Assembly (NCBI GenBank): GCA_024803745.1
Contig: JANJXV010000024.1
Coordinates: forward strand, 22,600,927 to 22,664,926
Length of the DNA stretch: 64,000 nt
Direction of reading: 5' to 3'
DNA from: Megascapheus bottae
Taxonomy: Eukaryota > Chordata > Mammalia > Rodentia > Geomyidae
Under the pieces are notes generated by a model. The model did not search any database. It was not told where the DNA came from and saw only the letters and a list, made by a program, of their open reading frames with translations. The first letter of the stretch is position 1, and each line of letters begins with the position of its first letter. Shown in pieces: positions 36,140 to 47,647 of this stretch. The translations under genes were made by a program, and so were the position numbers.

Positions 36140-37215
36140 GAGAGACAAAAATAAGAAGTAAAATAGACTTAAAGAGAGACTTCTCTGAAGAGGAAAAATA
36201 GAATTGCCAATAGACACATGAAGAAATGCTCAACAACTTTGGCCATAAAGAAATGCAAATCAAAACAACTTTGATACTCTACCTCACTCCATTTAGAATG
36301 GTCATGATCAAGAAATCTAGTAACAGATGCTGGCAGGGATGTGGCCAGGAGGGATCACTACTATACTGTTGATGGGAGTGTAAACTCATTCAACCACTCT
36401 GGAAAGCAGTGTGTTGATTCCCCAAAAGACTAAACATAGAGCTCCCCCATGACCTAGCAATCCCACTGCTTGGCATTTACCCAAATGTCAAGAAACAAGG
36501 ACATACTAACACAATGATGTTCATTGCAGCATTATTTATCATAGCAAAGATATGGAACTAACCCAGATGCCCCTCAGTAGATGATTGGATCAAGAAGATG
36601 TGGTATTTATACACAATGGAATTCTATGCTGCCATCTGAAAGATGACATTGCCCCATTTGTAAGGAAATGGAAAGACTTAGAAAAAGTCATATTAAGTGA
36701 AGTAAGCCAGACTCAAAGGAATATAGGCTCAAAGGTTTCCCTCATTTATAATAATTATTACACATCTAGAATTCTCCTAGCAGAGAATTACAATAGCTCA
36801 AAACCTAGGTACATAAGGCCACATAAGATGAGACTAAATGAAAGGAATTCTAGGTTATGGAAACAAGAGCTCTATCTTGTGTGGTTGTTATTCTTAATGT
36901 GCTATGCTATTTCTAGGTTATGGAAACAAGAGCTCTATCTTGTGTGGTTGTTATTCTTAATGTGCTATGCTATTTGCCCTTATGGTTAATCTCATATTGT
37001 TACTGTATCTGACTTTGTTACCTAGTATAGTGTATATACGTTTGTTTGTTTATTTGAAATCGGAGAGGGAAGGGGGAAAACAAGATGGTTGGGAGGGGGT
37101 GGGGGAAGGGAAATGGGGACAAAAACATGAGAAGGGGTATCAATATGTGAGAAGTAGTGCACCCACTATCTGATAGATGTAACTGTAACCCCTCTATACA
37201 TTATCCCAGCAATAA
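36140..37215 (+). mobile_element. 5'-truncated L1, ORF2 3' end and 3' UTR
   Basis: Sense copy: GAAATGCAAATCAAAACAAC, the CTGTTGATGGGAGTGTAAACTC stretch, CAATCCCACTGCTTGGCATTTACC, AATGACATTGCCC-like text, and a G-rich 3' UTR ending CAGCAATAAAAAGAAAG. The frame is broken. It contains a 63-bp internal duplication. Confidence 0.9.
36848..36973. repeat. Perfect 63-bp tandem duplication inside an L1
   Basis: 36848-36910 is repeated at 36911-36973 with no mismatch. As 63 is a multiple of three, the 21-residue text is doubled in the local open frame. Confidence 0.9.
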
Positions 37216-37934
37216 AAAGAAAGAAGTAAAATACAGGAAAAGTGACAGGTCATACCAGAGCTGAGTAATTACATAAGGATCCCATGGGTAACTTTAAGCC
37301 AATATACTTGAAAATGTAGGCAGAAAAATAGATTCTTGGAAAAGTATAGCTTCTAATCATCCTGTAACTATCAAGGAAATAATATCAGCAAATAAAGATA
37401 AAGTTTACTATAAAGACAATTCCAGACACAATGTCTGGTGAGCTTTTTCAAAATTTCAAGGAACAAATATCTTTAATCTTATGAACCCTTTCCAAAGAAA
37501 GCAAAAGAAGGAACATCCAGTAACGTATTTTGTGAAGGAGGATATAGATTTAGTATCAAACAAATCAAGAACACTAAAAAGGAAGATTATAAACTAATCA
37601 AACCTGTACATACAGAAACAAGAATCTTAATCACATCATACTTATAAACAATAATTTATATGCATCATAATGTACATGACTAAAGAGGTTAATATCAAAA
37701 CTCAATATTGATTTAGTATTAAAAATCAATGTATAAATCTACTTATGTTAACAGATGAAAAGGGACACAAAAATTTGAACAAATATTCTTTTATTAAACT
37801 CAAAGATCATTCAATAAAAATCTTAATAGAAAATGAAAGCAAACATGCTAATCTGATCTCTGGTACGTATAAAAATATGTGCTAAACATTTAGTTGGTAA
37901 AATATTTCCCTTTCAGATCATGAGAAGATAAAGA
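37216..37934. other. AT-rich gene-free sequence
   Basis: A-rich plus strand, no repeat family named. Confidence 0.35.
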
Positions 37935-38325
37935 TGTCTAATTTTATTATTTTTAAAATTATTTGTTTTAATTGACATATAATAAAATTGTATGTGTTTA
38001 TGGGGTCCATAGTGACAATGCAATACATACATAATAAACAATGATGAAAGTGGAGTAAATGATGCGTCTGTCATCTTAGCCATATAGACACATATAATCT
38101 CTTTGTGTCGGGTGCATCCCACATCCTTTCCACTGTTTTGAAATGTGCAGGTAATCATTGCCTATATTGTATTGTGATATAGAACATGAGACGTTCCCTC
38201 CCATCCAACTATACCCTGTCCCAGTGCCTAACCGTTCTCCCTCCCCTTCCTCTATACCTATCCACACTTTGGAAATCACTATAGTTCTATGAGTTCAATA
38301 CATTTCATTTTTGGTGCAGCCCTAG
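37935..38325 (-). mobile_element. Ancient L1 3' end (L1MA/L1MB type)
   Basis: Plus strand carries TAATTGACATATAATAAAATTGTATGTGTTTATGGGGTCC and CTTTGTGTCGGG, CCACTGTTTTGAAATGTGCAGG, matching in order the reverse complement of the 3' UTR of old mammalian L1 as I remember it. Heavily diverged. Confidence 0.65.
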
Positions 38326-38355
38326 TGATCTTTTCTTTCTTTACTCTTTTTTTTT

Positions 38356-40225
38356 ATTAAATTTTTTTATTGTAATTAGTAAAAGGGTTACATGATATTT
38401 GCCAGATAGAAGGTGCATTAATTCACATACATTGATACCCTTTCACATGTCTTGGTACCCATTTCCCTCCCCCCAACACCCCCCACCGGTCTTGGTTTTC
38501 CCCCCTTCCCTATCAAATTTCAAATATCCAAATACAAACAAATTCAATATATCAGATAACAAAGTGAGACACTATACCAATATGAGATAACCAAGGGACA
38601 GCAAAGGAGATGAGAGACAACATAGTACATTAAGGACTACAATCATTCATTATATGGCTTTTGTTTCAATATCCTGGAGGTCCTTTCAATTAGCTTCACA
38701 TTATATGGCCTTATGTATCAAGATTTCGCTCTATTGCAAATCTCTGCTAGTAGAGCCCAAGGTTTCTACTGATTATGACGAATGAGGGAAACCATTGAGC
38801 CTAAGTTCCTTTGAGTCTGGCTTACTTCACTTAATATGATTTTTTCTAAGTCTTTCCATTTCCTAACAAATGGGGCGATGTCATTCTTTCTGACAGCAGC
38901 ATAGAATTCCATTGTGTACAAATACCACAACTTGTTGATCCACTCATCAACTGAGGGACATCTAGGTTGGTTCCATATCTTTGCTATGGTGAATAGTGCT
39001 GCAATGAACATTGTTGTGCTAGTGGGTTTAGTATGTCCTAGTTTCTGGATGGTTGGGTAAATGCCAAGTAGTGGAATTGCTGGGTCATAGGGGAGTTCTA
39101 TGTTTAGCCTTTTGAGGCACTGCCACACTGCTTTCCATAGTGGTTAAACGAGTTTGCACTCCCACCAACAGTGTAGTAGTGATCCCTCCTGGCCACATCC
39201 CCTCCAGCATCTGTTGTCATTCGTTTTCCTGATCCTGGCCATTCTAACTGGAGTGAGGTGGAATCTTAGAGTTGTTTTGATTTGCATTTCTTTTATGACC
39301 AGAGATGTTGAGCATTTCTTCATGTGTCTATAGGCCATTTTTGTTTCTTCTTCAGAGAAGACTCTCTTTAAGTCTTTGGCCCATTTTTTAATGGGATGGT
39401 TGTTACTTTGGAGATTAGTTTTGGAGTGATTCAATTTTTTGAGTTGTTGATATATTTTAGATATGAGGCCTTTGTCCGTTGTTTGGTTGGTGAAGATCTT
39501 CTCCCACTCTGTAGGCTTCCTGATTAGTTTACTAGCTATGTCCTTTGCCATACAAAAGCTCTGCAGTTTCATGCAGTCCCACTTACCCAGCCTTTCTCTG
39601 ATTTGTTGTGATTCTTGGTCCTTATTAAGAAAGTTTCGACCTGTGCCAAGGAGGCCTAGTGTATCTCCTATTCCTTCCTGTAAAGTTTTCAGTGTGTCAG
39701 CTTTTACCTCCAGGTCTTTGATCCATTTGGAGTTAATTCTAGTGCAAGGTGACAAAGAAGGATCCAGCTTTAGTTTTCTGCAGGTGCTTAACCAGTTCTG
39801 CCAGCACAATTTGTTGAAGAGGCGGTCTTTCTTCCATTCTATTTTTTTGGCTCCCTTGTCAAAGATTAGGTGGCCATAGGTCTGTGGTTTAATATCTGGG
39901 TCCTCAGTTCTATTCCATTAGTCTTCAGGCCTGTTCCTGTGCCAGTACCAAGCTGTTTTGAGAATTATAGCTCTGTAATAGAGTCTAAAGTTTGGAATTG
40001 AAATTCCTCCAGCGCTGTTCTTTCTGCTAAGAAGTGTTTTTGCTATACGGGGTCTTTTATTATTCCATATGAAATTTTGGATTGCCTCTTCTATTTCTTT
40101 AAAGAATGACATTGGGATGTTGATGGGTATTGCATTGAATTTGTAGATAGCTCAAGCAGAACTAAGGAAATGGAAAAACCTCCCATGCTCCTGGATTGGA
40201 AGAATCAACATTGTGAAAATGACAA
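38356..40225 (-). mobile_element. 5'-inverted, truncated L1 with 22-bp target-site duplication
   Basis: Antisense L1 with 3' UTR (38,356-38,770) and the C-terminal part of ORF2 (38,766-40,150), in several frames interrupted by stops and shifts. Recognisable text includes [28 protein letters not shown] and CWWECK. The last 70 bases (about 40,154-40,225) are L1 ORF2 in the opposite orientation, the mark of twin priming. TCTTTCTTTACTC plus nine T flanks the element at 38334-38355 and 40226-40247. Not capable of movement. Confidence 0.92.
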
Positions 40226-40247
40226 TCTTTCTTTACTCTTTTTTTTT

Positions 40248-40487
40248 GGGAGGGGGTCAGTTGTAGGTCTTGAACTCTGAGGCTGGGTGCTGTACCTGAG
40301 CTCTTCAGCTGAAGGCTAGTGCTCTACCATTTTAAGGCATAGAGCTACTTCTGGTTTTCTGGTGGTTAACTGGAGATAAGATTCTCATGGACCTTTGCGT
40401 CCAGACTGGCTTTGAAACATGGATCCTCAGATCTCAGCCTCCTGAGTAGCTAGGACGACATGTGTAAACCCCAGGTGTCCAGCTCCA
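40248..40487 (-). repeat. Composite B1-like/ID-like SINE, target of the L1 insertion
   Basis: GGTCTTGAACTCTGAGGCTGGGTGC to AGCTAGGACGACATG, antisense. Its poly-T (A-tail) end received the neighbouring L1. Confidence 0.85.
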
Positions 40488-41070
40488 GCTTTACTCTTCT
40501 CACTCAGAGAATTTCTTTTAAGCATCATATGATTGTGTTTTATATTTTTCAAAATCTATTTGGTCAGTTTAAATCATTTTGTCTTTTTAAATGCCCATAC
40601 TAGAGTTTAAATCCCAAGCCTCAGACTTCTGATAGACTTTTTTGCTCAAGGCTAGTGTTTTACCAGTAGTCATACATGATTTATTATAAAGATGTTACAG
40701 AAGTATTGCATTGTCACAGAAATAGAGAAAAAATCTGTAAAGAATAATGGACAGCCTTCAAAAAGACCAACACATATACAGAATGATTGTAGAAACAAGA
40801 AAAAAGAACTTTAAAATGGCCTTTGCTATAATTAGAATACATTTCATCAAAAATTGAAATTGTACTTCAGGTTCTCATAAACACAGGACTCACGGAAAAC
40901 TCTAAGCTTACAGGGAAAGTTCTGAAACTTTTGGGAGATAACACTGATATAAAGCTTAATCAAATTTGGAGATAATGTTTTTGTCACTCAATCTGCAAAT
41001 AGCACTGACCATAAAAGAAGAGAATTGATAACTCTGACAACACTGAAAGTAAGAAATCATACTTGGGGAG
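40488..41070. other. AT-rich gene-free sequence
   Basis: Short ID-like remnant around 40,600-40,665; otherwise nothing. Confidence 0.35.
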
Positions 41071-41074
41071 GGGG

Positions 41075-41262
41075 GTTGCTCGTCTTGAAACTTGAACTCA
41101 GGGCCTGGGCACTGTCCTTGAGCTTTCTTAAGGCTAGCACCTTACCACTTGAGCCACAGCACCACTTCTGGTGTTTTCTGTTTATGTGGTACCAAGGAAT
41201 TGAATCCAGGGTTTCATGTATGCTAGGCAAGCACTCTGCCACTAGGCCACACTCCCGGCCCC
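41075..41262 (-). repeat. Dimeric ID-type SINE
   Basis: AACTTGAACTCAGGGCCTGGGCACTGTCC to CTAGGCCACACTCCCGGCCCC. Confidence 0.87.
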
Positions 41263-41289
41263 AAGAAATTGCATTTCTTAAAAGACATT

Positions 41290-41960
41290 CTAAGGAAAAT
41301 GATATGGCAGCACACAGGGCTGGAGAAGACATCTATAATACACAGAAATACTTGAAGCCTCCATCTCTCATCAATCCAAAATATCCATGATATACAAGAA
41401 AAACAATAGAGCAATGAGCAAGATTTGAATGGGTACTTGAAAAAGCATAGCGACAAATGCATTACTAATATATGGAAGCTGATGGACATAGTTAGCAGGA
41501 AAAAACTCAAACCACCATGATAAAGTACTCACAACTCTGACCGAATGAAAACATGTAATAATACTGTGATCATGAGTGCTTAAAGCCATGCAAACTCACA
41601 AATCCCAAGTGATTTGCCTTGATCTTCAACTTACTTCATCAAAATTGAAGTTTTTCACGTTCTACGATGTAGCAATCCTATTTTGAAGGTATTTGAGGGA
41701 AAGTCTTGCTCACCCACACCAAAAACCATACAAAACTTGCTCATAGTAGCGAACTATTCCCAAATATAAAAATGTAAATATGTATCAACATAGATGAACT
41801 GAGTGAATCATTGTTCTATTAGGCAGAAATGAAAGTCAACTCCATTTCTATGTGGCACCCCCGAAGAAATTCACAAACAATTATCTGTCACCAGAAGGAA
41901 GTCATAAAAGATGACATTGAAATAGAACCTTATCATATTTTTATAAAACTTAAAATCAAC
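41290..41960 (+). mobile_element. Very old L1 ORF2 3' remnant
   Basis: Order of weak similarities (AAGACATCTATAATACACAGAAA, ATGTAGCAATCC, CATAGTAGCGAACTATTCCCAAA, CAACATAGATGAACTGAG) fits a decayed L1 3' end. Confidence 0.5.
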
Positions 41961-42189
41961 TCACTATAAACTGTGGTTCAAGGTTGTGTACACAAGCAGT
42001 AAACCTGAAAGGAAAACAAAGGAAAAACGTAGAGGCCTGGATGGCATTCTACTTGGTGGTGGAAGCGGGGTTTATAGTGATGGGGGACTTGAGAAACACT
42101 GATTTATTGACAACAGTCTCTTAATATGATGCTGCCCTGGCGATCCGCTTTATAATTACTACTCTAATTGTCCAGTGCCCTAGTTAGAG

Positions 42190-42350
42190 CTTGGTGAGGA
42201 TGATTTATTTTAGGAGGATCACAGCCCATGCTGTGAAAGTGAGACACCATCTTAAAATCAGTCAGTACAAAACTGGAGGTAAGATTCAGTGGGGCAAGCT
42301 CGCCTCGCAAGCACTTGAGTTTCAAACCCCACTACTTGCAAAAAAGGAAA
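42190..42350 (+). repeat. Degenerate SINE remnant
   Basis: AGGAGGATCACAG..GTGAGACACCATCT and CAAGCACTTGAGTTTCAAACCCC followed by an A-rich tail. Confidence 0.5.
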
Positions 42351-42644
42351 ATATAAAAAATGGGGGAAGGAGGGGAATGGTACTAGGTTGCATTTTATGA
42401 CCCTAAACAATCCAACTTCAGCTTTTAGATCATGTTATGATCTGTTTAGGAGCCATAACAACATACATAAAAATGTGCTGTGTTTCAACTTTTTTTTTTG
42501 CTTGACTTAAAATATTTTTCAACTTTTTAAAAGTCCATTTTAAAACAAACCATGCTACTTTCTGAATGTATCTTAAGGCTTTTCCTTCAGTTTCCCAGTC
42601 TCATCCCAGATGAAGACATTCCTCACCTTTTCTACTAGTTTTTT

Positions 42645-42650
42645 TTTATT
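42645..42650 (-). promoter_or_regulatory. Candidate TCAF2 poly(A) signal
   Basis: AATAAA on the minus strand about 570 bp after the stop. It is the first such hexamer I find downstream. It lies in a T-rich (plus-strand) run, so it could be a chance match. Confidence 0.35.
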
Positions 42651-43222
42651 ACAGGGGGTGAGAACGCAGTCATAAAATTCAATGCAAATCCTACAACATT
42701 AAGAAGACTGCCGAGCGGGGGGGATTGTAAGGAAGAGATAGGGAGCATGATGAAAAGGGGACACTGATCAAGACCCCTTACATTAAGGGGTCTTGCTCTT
42801 TTGAATGGCAAATCCTTCATACAGCTACTTAATGATGACTTCTAGAAAGCTCAGAAAACAAAAATAAATGTGGTTGGCGAAAAAAAAAATAGACACCACC
42901 ACATCTAAACTCCCAGTTCCTACTCCAGGATTTCATTACGTGTCAGGGGGTTCCTGCTGTGCTTTCAGTTAAACATTTCCTGGACAGTTGAAAGTGGATA
43001 CTAGTGAAATCAAAGGAAATTATCATATTGTAGAGAAGGCTGAGATGATGGCGTCATAAAGGGATTTTTCTTCACATTAGTTGTCCTCATGAGACTTTCT
43101 CATGGAACGATTGTCAAAACAAGAAATGATATGGCTAGGAAGAGCGCTTCAAGGCCCTGAGGGTGGCAAGCCGGATCACAGGGGGATTGTTTTCCTTCTC
43201 CTGCCCCCTTGCTCTGTGCCTT

Positions 43223-43477
43223 CTACTCCTTTGTATCCAGGTACATGACCATGGGATGTTCCAACCAACAGGGCAGGCTGGCCAGGCTATCGGCCACTTC
43301 CTTCTGCACAGGCCAACCCCAGGCCTGAAAGAAGGGGACCAGATTCTTCTGCACTTTTTCAGAGAACTTCTTCACCCAGAGATTCATCTTGCTCCTGTTG
43401 TCGTCAGGGAGGCCAGAAAGAGTCTGATAGTCGGCAAAAAGCTGGGTAAATGGTTCCCAGCCAAAGGTTTCCTGGAG
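43223..43477 (-). CDS. TCAF2: TCAF2 exon 8 (terminal coding exon)
   Basis: Acceptor TTCTCTTTGCAG|CTCCAGG. It encodes [10 protein letters not shown], a [20 protein letters not shown] helix and a short tail ending LDTKE before TAG at 43225-43223. The 84 residues follow directly on ETYLQ of the previous exon, as in other TCAF proteins. Confidence 0.93.
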   Translation of the reverse strand, partial: LQETFGWEPFTQLFADYQTLSGLPDDNRSKMNLWVKKFSEKVQKNLVPFFQAWGWPVQKEVADSLASLPCWLEHPMVMYLDTKE

Positions 43478-46400
43478 CTGCAAAGAGAAAGAAGGGAAAG
43501 AAATAGTCAGGTGGAACAAGGCATATTCTGCAGTATACTGCGTTTGCTGTAATGGCTGCCCCTTTGTCCATCAGCTCCATTCCTCTTCTGGAGCCCATTT
43601 TCTACTGTACTCTCCACTCTCCCCTCCCCTCCCCCCCCCCCCACATAACTTCCATGGCTCACTCCAGCTCCCTGTCATCAAACAGCCTAGCAGAGGGGCT
43701 CATGGAAAACATGATATGTGGGAAAGGAAAACATTCAATAAATGACAGTTCTAGTCTTATCTGTATCAACACATAATCTCAAATGTTAAGTGTTTTCCTC
43801 AGTGTCAGGACAAGCTTGGGCCTGACTGAGACTGGAAACCACCTCATCCTTTTCCTTTTGTTGGTTCCAGACCAGGACTTGAACTCAGTATCTGAGGCTT
43901 TTGCCCATTGGCTGGCACTCTACCACCTGAGCCATGCCTCCAACCCTGAAATGACCAAATCCTAATTATTTGGCCTATCAGTGTTGGTGACTTCCAACAC
44001 TTTGTAGACATGATCATAGCATTTTTTAAAGCCATTTCTGACCTTTGATTACCTTTAAGGTAAGCCTTGCTCAGTACCTTACTGTTCATCTGTTCTTAAC
44101 AGGTTGGTCTTTCAGTCTCCCTGACCATAACTTATTAATTAATGCATCAATAAATTAAACTTCATCACATATGATTTAGCGATGATATGCCAGAGTTGGT
44201 GCTTGATAAAAAGGATGAAGAGCTTCTGCCTCTCCAGAGGACACAGGTCAATGGGAGTAACGGGTATGAAGATAGGCAGGAATCCACTCACCGAGGGAGT
44301 GAGTGGGTGGGCAGGCTGGAGTAAGGTTTTAACTGACACTTTAGTGACAATCTACCATTAAAGTTTGATGATCTCTAGGGCCACAGACTGGCTGAATAAA
44401 TAAAGAATATAGAAACTGTGTGGAAACATCTGGGTTTGGTCTTCATTCACATGAAAGGAAGGAAGAAGGGAGGAGGAGAGAAGAAAAGATGAAGAGTGAG
44501 ACCCGGAGAAGGAAGAGGAACAGGAGGAAGGAAGAAAGGAAGGAAGGAAACGGCACAATGCAAAATTGTGCATGGACTGAGATGATCTTCAATCATTCTT
44601 TAGAAAATGATTGAAAGAAACAAAAAAAATTATTAAAGACAGGATGCAAAAGGGCAGGGCTTGCCATTAGCTTCCAAGCTTTAGTTCTAAGTTTTTCATT
44701 ACACGAAGGGCATTTGCATGAAGCTGTGGAGGGCAGACCACCACCCCTACCAATAGAACTGTGGTTATACACATGAGGGCTCAGATCCTGCTCACGAAGG
44801 CTGAAACAGAAAGCAGAACCGGGAATGGAGAGAAGTAGGTGTTTATTTCATAGGAAATAGGCTCAAATCATGACTTCTATGTTGCCCTATTGGGTTTAGG
44901 AGTTGTTTCTTTAAAATGTATATTGATTCAGATGGATGAGGGAAGTCTGGGACCCTTACAAATCTCCTATAATGTTCTCCTGCTGCAAATCTTTGTTCTC
45001 ATATCAAGATGCTAACACTCATGGGACCCATAGACCCATAAAGCTAAGTGGAAGAAAACACAAGAGACAATGACTGCTGTGGAAGCTTATTAGGAGATCA
45101 AGGACCAAACCAGCAGGAACCGTGGACGGTGACTGAGGAACTGTGACTCAGTCTCAGCATGTCTCACTCAGGGCTTACGTAAACTCCTCACCGATGTGCT
45201 AGACAAGAGACACAAATACATTTTTCATTTCTCTTGTTCTGCCGCCTCACCGTGAGTGAGCAGGACGGGGGTGATTCTCATGGTGCAGGCCCAAGGGCAC
45301 GCACCACACAGCCCTGTGTCGCACACTGAGGGGATGTGGGGTCCCAGGCTGGGTGAAACCCTACAGGAGATGGAGAATGAACGATGTGGAATGCCCACGA
45401 AGGCACCCCCGATTTCTGCTCAGTACCTGCAGGTACGTTTCCAAAGCCGTCCAGACATTCCAGTTACACAAGGGGGCGCCTTTGCTCAGATGTGCCTTGA
45501 TCCTCTCTTTCCTCTCGGAGGGTCTCAGAGCGCAGTGGGCCAAGGCCCGGGGGATACCCAGGACGGTCTCATGCACGTACACTGACCACAGGTTGCAGGT
45601 GGCCTCGGTGGTGTGCGGTGGGAACTCCCACTCAGGACACTGTTGGTTGTGGCCCAGCTCGTGGATCGCTCCCCACAGACCTCTGCTTTTCATGCTCGGC
45701 TCGTGGATGAGCTCCTGCACGGACTCCAGATGGCACATGACGGGATACCCCGAGTGCATCCAGCCTGGGGGTAGAGAAGGCAGAGCTGCCACATGGAGGC
45801 AAGCGCCACGCCAACCTCCCCTCTCCACTTCCTCCCACCCTGGAGCGTTTCCCCACCACCCCCAGATGTCTCCACCCATTGCACAACGCCTCTGTTGGTT
45901 GAAAAGTAGATGGCTGTACTGTAGCACCTCCTTCTTGTCCCACCCGCTCCTCCCATCTCTACTCCTGAGACTACAGGAATGCACCCCACGTAGTGAGCCT
46001 TGCTGGAATCCGGGGCTTCCTTTGTGGGTCACCTGTCTACCTGAGGTCTCACAGGCCAGGCCAGGCTCAGATTACTGCCATCTAAATTTGTACTCCATGA
46101 CAGAAATTGCTTCATCTTTTTTTTTTAATAGATAAGTTGAAATTCAAAGCACCCTTCCCATGTTGGAAGCAGAGTTTTTGATTTCCTTCCTGTGCTGCTT
46201 CACTTTCAACCACTCAGGACCAGGTGCATTATTCTGTTTCCTCATCCATTCTCAATGCGGACTTCAGAGTTAAAAAAATAGTTCATTTACACACTCTCCT
46301 TGAAATAACCTCCACGGATATTAGTGACCGCTCAATACCAGTTTTCTGAGACTGACCTACTGTCCTATGACTCTTGTAGACAGCAATAATTTACCTTGTA

Positions 46401-47616
46401 TCGGTAAACATCTTTTAGCTCTGTCATGGTCCAGGTCTTTGGTGTCTTTGTCCTGCTCAATTACACTTTACTAAAAAGATTATACTTTAATGATCTTGGC
46501 TATTAAGTGAAATGCAGGTCGGGTGCAAAGGCTCATGCCTGTAATCCTGGCTACTTTGGGAGGGAGAGACTGGGAGGATTTGGGTTCAAAGTGAGTGAGA
46601 TGACATCTCAATCAATAAGGCTGGGTAGGGTGGCTCATGCCTGCTACCCCCACCTGCATGGGACACACAAACAGGAGGATCATGGCCCCAAAAGGAAAAG
46701 GAAAACAGGAAGGGTGTGCCTCTAGACCTCTGGCCTGGCAACCATGAGAGCCTGTACCACCAAATTTAAAACAGAATGGCCAAGTAGTGGGGGCGCTCCC
46801 CAGGATACCCACCGGCTGAGATCTGCACGTCGGCCACAATCCGCTCGGGCCTGTGGAAAGGGAAAGGCTGGGCCGCTAGCCTGGCTATGGCTTCCATCAT
46901 CTGATCCCAGAGCTGGAGCAGAGGCGCCGGGTCCTCCAGGGTCTGCAGGTGGGTTGTTGGCACAGTCAGGATGATGTTGTCTGTGGCCAGCTCACCCCAA
47001 GGGGCCAGGCTCTCCTGGACACTCTCCCTCCACTCCTCCCGGGAAGTCGCACCTGGAAGAAACACCAGCCTGCCACACACGACCCTGACTTCTCTTGGAG
47101 CCGACAAACTACAACTCGAACTCTGCCAGGAGAACGCTGAAATCATGAGCTACTTTCCCCTGGGCCACTAGGCTGTGGCATGGAGAGAAACTTCCAGATC
47201 TCCTCTCTGCTCCTCCCTTGCCCAGAAGTCTCTACTCTCATTGCTAACAGTTCTCCTCTTTCTCTCTGCCGACCCTTCTTCCGCTCTCCCTGGAGCAGCC
47301 AGCCCAGTCACCACCGTGTCTGCAGCTCTTCCTCCCCATCCTGTCCACTCACCCAGCTTGTAGTAGGGGGCAGGCACAGCTCTCCTGATGGTGACGGGCA
47401 CTGGGCCCAGTTGGCAGTGCTTGGGCACGACGATGTACAGGAGACCACCCCAGAGACAGGACACGGACCGCTCGGTCCTGTCCAGGCAGCTCTGGTGAGT
47501 GACCACGGGGGCCCGAGACAGCTGGCTGGAGTTGGTCAGGTCATCGGTGTGGCAGCCAATCTGTACCTGGATAGATGGGGCCACCATTCATGGAGGGAAA
47601 GTAGAGTCTCTGAGGG

Positions 47617-47647
<31 letters not shown>

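Larger units (their letters stand above)
43478..45426 (-). other. Intron 7 of TCAF2
   Basis: Contains an antisense ID remnant (43,842-43,945) and a GGAA-rich purine tract (44,457-44,548). The rest is unrecognised. Confidence 0.7.

Noticed and set aside
38766..40112. Open frames resembling reverse-transcriptase-type ORF2 C-terminus
   Set aside because: They belong to a truncated, 5'-inverted L1 copy with stops and frame changes; annotated as a mobile element, not a gene.
45353..46135. 260-codon plus-strand open frame
   Set aside because: It is antisense to TCAF2 exon 7 and its flank; the minus strand has the conserved coding sequence with splice sites.
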